From the NCBI GenBank assembly GCA_913060845.1, contig CAJXVF010000008.1, positions 1 through 14,323 of the forward strand: a stretch of DNA of 14,323 nt, written 5' to 3'. Below are positions 1 through 5,808 of the stretch, in pieces (within the stretch, counting starts at the first letter, position 1; each line of letters begins with the position of its first letter). The notes beneath the pieces were generated by a model, which did no database searches, was not told where the DNA came from, and saw only the letters and a list, made by a program, of their open reading frames with translations. The stretch comes from an uncultured Alphaproteobacteria bacterium. Its GTDB lineage: Bacteria; Pseudomonadota; Alphaproteobacteria; Bin95. The position numbers were made by a program, and so were the translations under genes.

Positions 1-192
1 CAGGGCGAAGGGGGCATCACTGAGGGCCTGCCAGAAAGCCGACGTGGCACAAGCGCATCCAAGTTCCGCGAAGGCGGCCTATTGATCGTTCGTGCTGGCG
101 GGGGTGCGGGCATGTTCTCCGGCATTATTACCGGTTGGTCTGCATCTGGCGACCGAGGCAGCCTGCCCGTCACAAAGGCGATTGGAAACTAA
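1..192 (+). CDS. C-terminal fragment of an unidentified protein
   Basis: The frame beginning at base 1 is open for 63 codons and ends at TAA 190-192, so this looks like the 3' end of a gene that starts outside the window. The peptide is rich in glycine, with a hydrophobic stretch at about residues 28-45 (GLLIVRAGGGAGMFSGII) and an ending VTKAIGN. I do not recognise the family. The stop codon directly abuts the stop codon of the minus-strand DUF6356 gene (193-195), the compact convergent arrangement expected of two real genes. No terminator hairpin is visible after it. Only the open frame, plausible composition and tight fit to the neighbour support the call; it could be a chance frame. Confidence 0.5.
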   Translation, partial: QGEGGITEGLPESRRGTSASKFREGGLLIVRAGGGAGMFSGIITGWSASGDRGSLPVTKAIGN

Positions 193-432
193 CTATTCCG
201 CCGGTGCTACTTGGGCTTCATTCTCTGGCTTGACCCGGTGCGTGACCATGCGGCCATGCAAGTTCGTGACGATTCCACTGCCTGTCTTCAGGCAGAGAAA
301 CGGGAAAAATGCATGGATCAAACATGCGCAAGCACCGACGAACATTGGCACTGCAAACAACATCGCTTGGCCCATGTGCTCAAAGTAGCCCTCGCCTACG
401 TCGGAAGGGTGATCGGTGAACGGGTTAGGCAT
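193..432 (-). CDS. DUF6356 family small membrane protein
   Basis: A 79-residue protein resembling the DUF6356 family, short proteins with one or two hydrophobic segments and no assigned function. The N-terminus MPNPFTDHPSDVGEGYFEHM leads into a membrane segment at about residues 22-46, which contains the IHAFFPFLCLKT stretch typical of this group; a polar, basic tail follows. The reading frame stays open to 498, but the ATG at 432-430 is preferred because a GGAG lies 7 bases upstream of it and because the family normally begins with this motif. It is divergent from the Lrp-type regulator and convergent with the fragment at the left edge. The family assignment is from memory of the sequence pattern; the biological role is unknown. 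Confidence 0.75.
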   Translation of the reverse strand: MPNPFTDHPSDVGEGYFEHMGQAMLFAVPMFVGACACLIHAFFPFLCLKTGSGIVTNLHGRMVTHRVKPENEAQVAPAE

Positions 433-500
433 AGCGCGTCTCCAGTGCTTTTTAAATTTCAGTAAACTATACGCACCCACTATGAAAAAACATTTCAAAC

Positions 501-529
501 TTCCCAGTAAAATGCCAATATCATAGAAT
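501..529 (+). promoter_or_regulatory. Candidate sigma70-type promoter of the Lrp-family gene
   Basis: TTCCCA (501-506, 4/6 to TTGACA) and TAGAAT (524-529, 5/6 to TATAAT) are 17 bases apart. Transcription would begin near 536, leaving a leader of about 25 bases before the ATG at 561. No clear Shine-Dalgarno sequence is seen in that leader. The -10 element lies within the Lrp-like palindrome, which would suit autorepression. Prediction from sequence only. Confidence 0.35.
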
Positions 530-538
530 ATTATTCTC
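524..538 (+). promoter_or_regulatory. Lrp-box-like operator (near-consensus palindrome)
   Basis: The 15 bases TAGAATATTATTCTC match the E. coli Lrp consensus YAGHAWATTWTDCTR at 14 of 15 positions. The core AGAATA-T-TATTCT is a perfect palindrome with 6-base arms around one central base (525-537). It sits 23 bases before the start codon of an Lrp/AsnC-family gene and overlaps that gene's candidate -10 element, the normal place for autoregulation. It could also affect the divergent DUF6356 gene. Confidence 0.6.
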
Positions 539-560
539 CCATATGGACTATTTTTAGATT

Positions 561-1031
561 ATGGACAGCATTGATAAACGCATTCTGAGGCTAATCCAGC
601 AGGACTCAACACTTTCTGTCGCTGCCATTGCTGAGCAAGTCGGCCTGTCGCAAACGCCATGCTGGAAGCGGATACAGAAGCTGGAACGATCTGGCGTCAT
701 CCAAAAACGCGTCGCCTTACTTGACGCAGACGCGTTGGGCCTGCCCGTCACCGTGTTTGTTTCTGTGCGCACTAATCGCCATGAACCAGATTGGCTGGAG
801 AAGTTTGCCGAGGGCGTAAGCAGATTGCCGGAAATTGTCGAGGTCTACCGGATGAGCGGCGACATCGATTACCTCTTGAAGATCGTAGCCCCAGATATCG
901 CCGGATATGACCGCATCTATCGGCGCCTAATCAGCATCGTCGAGATCTATGACGTTTCATCCGCCTTCGCTATGGAACGGATGAAAGTCACGACTGCCCT
1001 ACCCCTAGATTACGTTGAAACAGTGGATTAA
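561..1031 (+). CDS. Lrp/AsnC family transcriptional regulator
   Basis: A 156-residue protein, the normal length for this family of DNA-binding regulators, which sense amino acids or related metabolites as octamers. The N-terminal winged helix-turn-helix spans about residues 4-48 (DKRILRLIQQDSTLSVAAIA, recognition helix near SQTPCWKRIQKLERSGVI). The C-terminal RAM ligand-binding domain spans about 65-145 and carries the family motif SGDIDYLLKI (99-108). An upstream in-frame ATG at 543 is ruled out by a TAG at 555, which fixes the start at 561. The gene lies 59 bases ahead of the dipeptidase-like gene on the same strand, so it may control that pair, itself and the nearby peptide transporter. 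Family call is secure; the ligand and targets are unknown. Confidence 0.95.
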   Translation: MDSIDKRILRLIQQDSTLSVAAIAEQVGLSQTPCWKRIQKLERSGVIQKRVALLDADALGLPVTVFVSVRTNRHEPDWLEKFAEGVSRLPEIVEVYRMSGDIDYLLKIVAPDIAGYDRIYRRLISIVEIYDVSSAFAMERMKVTTALPLDYVETVD

Positions 1032-1090
1032 CGCCGCCGGCCATTCTGTGCCAGGATACCGCTTCCAACACCAACTAAGCGGACAATCCC

Positions 1091-2068
1091 ATGGCGCATG
1101 ACTACACAATCTTTGACGGTCTCATCATCTCCAACTGGAGTCGCCCTGTTTTCGAGGAAATGAATGCTGGCGGCCTTGCCGGTGCCAACTGCACCTGCGC
1201 CGTGTGGGAAGGCTTCGAAGCGACCATGGGCAACATCGCCCGCTGGAAGCGCATGTTCAAAGACAACGCAGATCTGATCGTACAGGCCCGGTCCGCCCAG
1301 GATATCCGCAACGCCAAAGCTGCTGGCAAGACAGGCATTGCCCTTGGTTTCCAAAACAGTTGGCCGATTGAGGACGACCTGGACCGCGTGTGGCTATTCC
1401 ATGATGTTGGCGTACGCACCATCCAGATGACCTACAACACGCAGAACTTGGCTGGTGCCGGGTGCTGGGAATCAACGGACCCAGGCCTATCTGATTACGG
1501 CAAGCGGCTGGTGGCGTTGCTGAATGAAGCGGGCATCCTGATTGATCTCTCCCATGTCGGCCCACAAACCTCCAAAGATGCAGCGGAGGTCTCCAAGCGG
1601 CCCGTCGCATATACCCACGTGGCACCAGCAGGGATGAAAGATCATCCACGCAATAAGCCGGACGATATGCTGAAACGCATCAGCGGCACGGGTGGATTTG
1701 TTGGGGTCGCCCTTTACGCGCCGTTCCTGCCTAAAGGCGATGATTCGGACTTGGATGATTGCCTGGACACGCTGGAATATGTGCTGAACCTTCTAGGGCC
1801 AGAACGGGTTGGCCTCGGCACTGATTTCACACAAGGCTATGGCGCAGACTTCTTTGAGTGGCTCCGGCGCGACAAAGGCACAGGCGCTGGTGTCGCGGGT
1901 CCAATGAAAGGCACCCGGCCTGCCAATCCAAAAGGGCTGGATGGTATGTCTGAATATCCAAACCTGATCCAAGCCATGCAACAGCGCGGATGGGATGACA
2001 GCCTGATCCGCAATGTTATGGGAGAAAACTGGTTGACCTTCCTAGATGACGCCTGGACCCCCGCATGA
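1091..2068 (+). CDS. M19 membrane dipeptidase-like protein with altered metal site
   Basis: A 325-residue TIM-barrel protein of the peptidase M19 (renal dipeptidase) family, whose members hydrolyse dipeptides using two zinc ions. Conserved landmarks are LSHV (His155), YTHVAP (His176), HPRN (185-188) and GTDF (Asp245). Two canonical metal-binding features are missing. The N-terminal DGHxD motif reads DGLIISNW (9-16). The VEGGH segment with the bridging glutamate reads FQNSW (87-91, Gln88). A bimetallic centre is therefore unlikely to form in the usual way, so the activity may be a different hydrolysis or lyase reaction. No signal peptide is visible, so it is probably cytoplasmic. Its stop overlaps the start of the MetE-like gene (ATGA, 2065-2068), implying translational coupling and a shared role. 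The Shine-Dalgarno sequence is weak. Confidence 0.88.
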   Translation: MAHDYTIFDGLIISNWSRPVFEEMNAGGLAGANCTCAVWEGFEATMGNIARWKRMFKDNADLIVQARSAQDIRNAKAAGKTGIALGFQNSWPIEDDLDRVWLFHDVGVRTIQMTYNTQNLAGAGCWESTDPGLSDYGKRLVALLNEAGILIDLSHVGPQTSKDAAEVSKRPVAYTHVAPAGMKDHPRNKPDDMLKRISGTGGFVGVALYAPFLPKGDDSDLDDCLDTLEYVLNLLGPERVGLGTDFTQGYGADFFEWLRRDKGTGAGVAGPMKGTRPANPKGLDGMSEYPNLIQAMQQRGWDDSLIRNVMGENWLTFLDDAWTPA

Positions 2069-3222
2069 CGCGCATCCTGACAACGCACGCTGGCAGCCTG
2101 CCACGCCCATTGGCGCTGACGGGCCTGTATGCGCGGAGTTCACAGGGCGGACACGTTGATCCGGTTGAATTGGCAGAGGCTGGCAAAGCTGCGCTGACGG
2201 GCATCCTTCAATCACAGGCAGATGCAGGTGTGGATATCGCCAATAATGGCGAGCAGCAGCGGGAAGCGTTCTTTCTCTACCTTCGCCATCGCCTGTCCGG
2301 GATTGGTGGGCGGTGGGAGCGAAAGCCGCAAGCGGATGTTGCAGCATATCCAGACTTCCAGGCGGCGATGGCGGCGGCCAATGCGGAGAAGACCGCCGTA
2401 TCCAACTTCCAGCCGCCCAAAACCATTGGCCCCATCGCCCATGAACACCCAGAGGCTTGCGTGGAAGAGTGCGCGGATTTCGCTTCGGCATTGAAGACCG
2501 GCGGCCATCAATTTGCGGCGACATTCCTAACCGCCCCCTCCCCGGGCATCGTCGCTGCGGCGCTCAAGAATGAGCATTATGACAGCGAGGAAGCCTATCT
2601 GGACGCGCTCGCAGCCGCACTCCGCGTTGAATATGAAACCATTCTACGCAATGGCCACATGCTCCAACTCGACTGCCCGGAACTTGGGCTTGAAGGACAT
2701 GTGACCTATGCGGGCCAACCGGCAGCGCATCTGAAATTCGTGGAGCGCGCGATTACCGCCATCGCGAAGGGCATTGATGGCCTACCGAAAGAGCGCATTC
2801 GTTTGCATCTATGCTGGGGTAATTATGAAGCGCCCCATGACCAAGATACGGCGCTCGCAGACTTATGGCCGATTGTGAAGCAAGCGCCGGTTGGTGGCTT
2901 CGTGCTGCCATTCGCCAATCCCCGTCATGCTCATGAATGGCGCGTCCTGAAAGCATCTCCACCAGCGCCCGATCAAACCATAACGGCGGGTGTCATCGAT
3001 ACGCTGACAAACTTTGTCGAGCATGAGGAAGTGGTCGCGGATAGGCTAGAATTGGTCGCCCGCGCCATTGATGATCCGGCGCGCATCACGGCCTGCACAG
3101 ATTGCGGGTTCGATACATCTGCCGGAATGGGCCGCGTGGCACCGAGCGTCGTCTGGGCGAAGCTTCGGGCGATGGCGACAGGGGCTAAATTGGCGAGCGG
3201 GCGCTTAGGGCTGGACGCTTAA
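2065..3222 (+). CDS. MetE C-terminal-like (cobalamin-independent methionine synthase family) protein
   Basis: A 385-residue protein similar to the catalytic C-terminal half of cobalamin-independent methionine synthase, without the MetE N-terminal domain. It opens with THAGSLPRP (7-15), typical of this stand-alone group. The zinc-thiolate site appears intact: HLC (His248, Cys250), Glu291 in the segment after PFANPRHAH, and Cys347 in TDCGFDT. The family activates a thiol (homocysteine, coenzyme M or another) for alkyl transfer. Stand-alone members act on various thiols, so methionine synthesis cannot be assumed. It overlaps the dipeptidase-like gene by 4 bases and is followed by an intrinsic terminator whose stem includes its TAA. 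Family call is firm, substrate unknown. Confidence 0.9.
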   Translation: MTRILTTHAGSLPRPLALTGLYARSSQGGHVDPVELAEAGKAALTGILQSQADAGVDIANNGEQQREAFFLYLRHRLSGIGGRWERKPQADVAAYPDFQAAMAAANAEKTAVSNFQPPKTIGPIAHEHPEACVEECADFASALKTGGHQFAATFLTAPSPGIVAAALKNEHYDSEEAYLDALAAALRVEYETILRNGHMLQLDCPELGLEGHVTYAGQPAAHLKFVERAITAIAKGIDGLPKERIRLHLCWGNYEAPHDQDTALADLWPIVKQAPVGGFVLPFANPRHAHEWRVLKASPPAPDQTITAGVIDTLTNFVEHEEVVADRLELVARAIDDPARITACTDCGFDTSAGMGRVAPSVVWAKLRAMATGAKLASGRLGLDA

Positions 3223-3233
3223 GCGCCCTTTTT
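3199..3233 (+). terminator. Rho-independent terminator after the MetE-like gene
   Basis: A perfect 9-bp inverted repeat, GGGCGCTTA (3199-3207) and TAAGCGCCC (3220-3228), is followed at once by TTTTT (3229-3233). One G-T and one G-C pair can extend the stem inward, leaving a loop of about 8 bases. The right arm contains the TAA stop codon of the MetE-like gene. The structure also lies over the last codons and stop of tag on the other strand. On the minus strand no T-run follows the stem, so it should act in one direction only. Confidence 0.85.
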
Positions 3234-3806
3234 CCAGCAGCCCACCATGTGATCGTCCACAAGGCCCATGGACTGCATGAACGCGTAGCAGATCGTTGGG
3301 CCGACGAAACGGAACCCCGCCTTCTTCAACCGCTTTGAGAGCGCTTCAGCGGCGGGCGTCTTGCCTGGCACATCCGCCATAGACTGCGGCTGGTTGATCA
3401 GCGTCTCGCCATCCACCGAGTCCCAGACGAACTTCGAAAATCCGCCCGGCTCCTCATCCATCATCTTCAGCCAGGCTTGGGCGTTGGAGATGGTGGATTC
3501 GATCTTCAGGCGATTGCGGACAATGCCGCTATCCGCCATCAAACGATCAATGTCAGCCTGATCAAACTGAGCGATCTTTATTGGATCAAAATTGGCGAAG
3601 GCCGCGCGGAAATTATCGCGTTTCCGCAGGATCGTGATCCAGGACAGGCCAGCCTGAAAACCTTCCAGGCAAAGCTTCTCGAACAGCACGCGATTATCCC
3701 ACTGGATGACGCCCCACTCCTCATCGTGATAGCGCTGATATTCGGGATCATCGCCACACCAGCGGCAACGGTCCCGGCCATCAGGGCCTGTCAGCAATCC
3801 GCTCAT
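3219..3806 (-). CDS. tag: DNA-3-methyladenine glycosylase I
   Basis: A 195-residue base-excision repair enzyme that removes 3-methyladenine from alkylated DNA. The N-terminal block RCRWCGDDPEYQRYHDEEWG (13-32) supplies zinc ligands Cys14 and His27. The C-terminal HMVGC (His186, Cys190) supplies the other two, matching the HxxxC zinc snap of E. coli Tag. The segment CLEGFQAGLSW (46-56) carries the base-recognition glutamate (Glu48) and the conserved tryptophan. Length is normal. The start lies 5 bases after the oppC stop, so it is probably the last gene of the opp transcript, though no clear Shine-Dalgarno sequence is visible. Its stop overlaps the stop of the opposing MetE-like gene. A repair gene at the end of a transporter operon is probably positional rather than functional. 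Confidence 0.95.
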   Translation of the reverse strand: MSGLLTGPDGRDRCRWCGDDPEYQRYHDEEWGVIQWDNRVLFEKLCLEGFQAGLSWITILRKRDNFRAAFANFDPIKIAQFDQADIDRLMADSGIVRNRLKIESTISNAQAWLKMMDEEPGGFSKFVWDSVDGETLINQPQSMADVPGKTPAAEALSKRLKKAGFRFVGPTICYAFMQSMGLVDDHMVGCWKKGA

Positions 3807-3811
3807 GTGAT

Positions 3812-4696
3812 CTACATCGAGCGTAGTTTCGGATCGAGCGCATCACGCAACGCATCACCGAAGAGGTTAAACGCGAAAACCGCAAGCGTAATCGCGAGGC
3901 CTGGGAAGATGGCAACCCAAGGTGCTGATTCGAAGAACTGCTCAGCGCCGCCACGAAGCATCAAACCCCACGCCGCTGTAGGTTCTTGAACGCCGAGGCC
4001 CAGATATGAGAGGGACGCTTCCAGCAGGATCGCCTGGCCGACGAAGCTTGTGACCATAATCAGATACGGCGCCATCACATTCGGCACCATGTGAACCAAC
4101 ACAATCCGGGTATGGCTGAAGCCAGAGGCACGCGCGGCATCCACATAAGGAATGTCACGCAGCGCCAGTGCGCTGGATCGCACAACGCGGGCGCATTTTG
4201 GGATGAACGGGATGGTGATCGCGATGATCACGTTCCACGTGCCAGAACCGAACACAGACACAATCGCAAGCGCCATGATGATCAGCGGGAACGCCATGAA
4301 CACGTCCATGATCCGCTGGAAGATCAGGTCAAACCATCCGCCGAGATAGGCGCTGGTCACACCAAGCACCAGCCCGAGCGTGGCACCAACAAACGCTGAG
4401 ATAAAGCCAATCTGCAACGCCGTACGGGAACCGTAGATGATGCGGGAGAAGATATCCCGGCCGAGTTCATCAGTGCCCAGTAGGTAAGTCAGGTTAGGGC
4501 CGATCAGCTGATCGGCGAAGTTCATATCGAGTGGATCTTGTGGTGCGACGACCTCTGCGAACAGAGCGACGAACAGCATGATCAGGATAAAAACGGCAGA
4601 CCCAGCGCCAAGTGGCTGGCGGCGCGCCATACGGCGGACCTTCTGCATGAATGTGCGCTGCTTAGGTGCATCGGCAGTCGTGGTTGCGGTGTTCAT
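3812..4696 (-). CDS. oppC: Peptide/nickel-type ABC transporter permease, OppC/DppC-like
   Basis: A 294-residue inner-membrane permease of the peptide/nickel (PepT) ABC family, the second of the paired permeases. It has a cytoplasmic N-terminal arm, a first membrane helix near residues 30-50, the OppC-type motif LLGTDELGRDIFSRIIYGSR (72-91), and the ATPase-contacting EAA loop, AARASGFSHTRI (187-198), before the last helices. The frame is open to 4753, but the ATG at 4696 is chosen because AGGGG stands 7 bases upstream and because it avoids a long overlap with oppB. The oppB stop is only 10 bases away, and that stop codon overlaps the binding site. Substrate cannot be told from the sequence; no ATPase gene follows. 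Confidence 0.93.
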   Translation of the reverse strand: MNTATTTADAPKQRTFMQKVRRMARRQPLGAGSAVFILIMLFVALFAEVVAPQDPLDMNFADQLIGPNLTYLLGTDELGRDIFSRIIYGSRTALQIGFISAFVGATLGLVLGVTSAYLGGWFDLIFQRIMDVFMAFPLIIMALAIVSVFGSGTWNVIIAITIPFIPKCARVVRSSALALRDIPYVDAARASGFSHTRIVLVHMVPNVMAPYLIMVTSFVGQAILLEASLSYLGLGVQEPTAAWGLMLRGGAEQFFESAPWVAIFPGLAITLAVFAFNLFGDALRDALDPKLRSM

Positions 4697-4706
4697 TTGC
4701 AGGCCC

Positions 4707-5678
4707 CTAACTGTACCGAATGCGCGGATCGAGCCACGCATATATGAGATCAATGACGATGTTCATCATCACAAAGATGAACGCCACCAGCATCACCAGC
4801 GCTTGTGTAAGCGCGTAATCATGGTTGGTGACGCTATCCACGAAGAGCTTGCCAAGGCCATTCAGATTGAACACCTGCTCCGTCACGACCAAGCCGCCCA
4901 TCAGGAACGCGAACTCAATGCCGATCACGGTGACAACGGGGAGCATGGAATTCTTAAGTGCATGGCGGTTCACCACCAGCTTCTCAATCACACCCTTCGC
5001 CCGTGCGGTGCGGATATAGTCCTCACGCAGCACTTCAAGCAGCGCCGAACGTGTCATGCGGGTTGCCACCGCTGAATAGCGATACCCAGTAGCAAGCGCC
5101 GGCCAAATTAGCTGCGTTAGATTGCCGATGGGATCTTCGAACGGCGACACATATTGGATCGGCGGGATCCACGCTTGGCCGAACCAATGCTGCGTCGTCC
5201 ACAACAGTCCAAGCATGATGAGAATGCCGAGCCAGAAGGAAGGCATTGCGATACCAGCGATGGAGAAGCAGCGGACGACATAGTCGATCCACGTGTTCTG
5301 GCGAATAGCAGAGATCGTGCCGAGTGGGATGGCAATAATCACGCTAACGATTGTCGCCATGATCGCGACTTGTAGCGACAGCACGGCGCGGACGCCGATT
5401 TCTTCTGAGATGGCGCGGCCCGTCCACATGGACTCGCCAAAATCACCAACAAAGAATCCACCAAGCCAAGTGAAGAACTGGACATAGAGCGGTCGATTAA
5501 GACCCAGCTCGTCGCGGCAAATTTCAATCAGGCCGGCGTCAAATGACCCGCCTGTACCAGCATATCTAAGCGCACAAATGTCGCCTGGAATCATATGCAT
5601 CAGCGTGAAGACGAGAATAGCGGCACCGACAAGCGTCGGCACCATCATCAACATGCGTTTGACCAGATACTTATGCAT
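4707..5678 (-). CDS. oppB: Peptide/nickel-type ABC transporter permease, OppB/DppB-like
   Basis: A 323-residue inner-membrane permease, partner of OppC. It begins MHKYLVKRMLMMVPTLVGAA, the classic OppB/DppB start (basic residues, then helix 1 into VFTLMHMIPGD). The periplasmic stretch with ELGLNRPLYVQFFTWLGGFF is family-typical. The EAA loop (TARAKGVIEKLVVNRHALKN) is near residues 220-240 and the C-terminal LDPRIRY ending is also characteristic. The frame extends to 5723, but the ATG at 5678 is preferred on family alignment; its Shine-Dalgarno match (AGAG) is weak. It lies 130 bases downstream of the oppA stop, with a hairpin in between, so it is probably translated from a less abundant part of the oppA message. 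Confidence 0.93.
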   Translation of the reverse strand: MHKYLVKRMLMMVPTLVGAAILVFTLMHMIPGDICALRYAGTGGSFDAGLIEICRDELGLNRPLYVQFFTWLGGFFVGDFGESMWTGRAISEEIGVRAVLSLQVAIMATIVSVIIAIPLGTISAIRQNTWIDYVVRCFSIAGIAMPSFWLGILIMLGLLWTTQHWFGQAWIPPIQYVSPFEDPIGNLTQLIWPALATGYRYSAVATRMTRSALLEVLREDYIRTARAKGVIEKLVVNRHALKNSMLPVVTVIGIEFAFLMGGLVVTEQVFNLNGLGKLFVDSVTNHDYALTQALVMLVAFIFVMMNIVIDLIYAWLDPRIRYS

Positions 5679-5749
5679 CGGTTTCTCTAACAAGATGGAC
5701 CCTGGCGACATGCCGGGCCACATTACCTCAAGCTTTTAGAAAGATGGAA

Positions 5750-5781
5750 CGCCCGCAGATCGCTAGTACGATCCACGGGCG
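5750..5781 (-). promoter_or_regulatory. Intergenic hairpin between oppA and oppB
   Basis: In the minus-strand RNA, CGCCCGTGGATCG (5781-5769) pairs with CGATCTGCGGGCG (5762-5750) around a 6-base loop (5768-5763). This gives a 13-bp stem with two G-U pairs. The bases after it are only moderately U-rich (TTCCATCTTTCT), so it is better read as a leaky terminator or 3'-end stabiliser than a complete stop. Such structures commonly allow far more binding protein than permease to be made. Nothing else is recognised in this 130-base gap. Confidence 0.6.
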
Positions 5782-5808
5782 CATCCTAGTCGTTAGACCT
5801 TAGGCGGC

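Noticed and set aside
92..465. Plus-strand open frames over the DUF6356 gene
   Set aside because: Composition is unnatural and they overlap a better-supported minus-strand gene with a good ribosome binding site.
543..557. Upstream ATG as an alternative start for the Lrp-family gene
   Set aside because: It is in frame but meets TAG after four codons.
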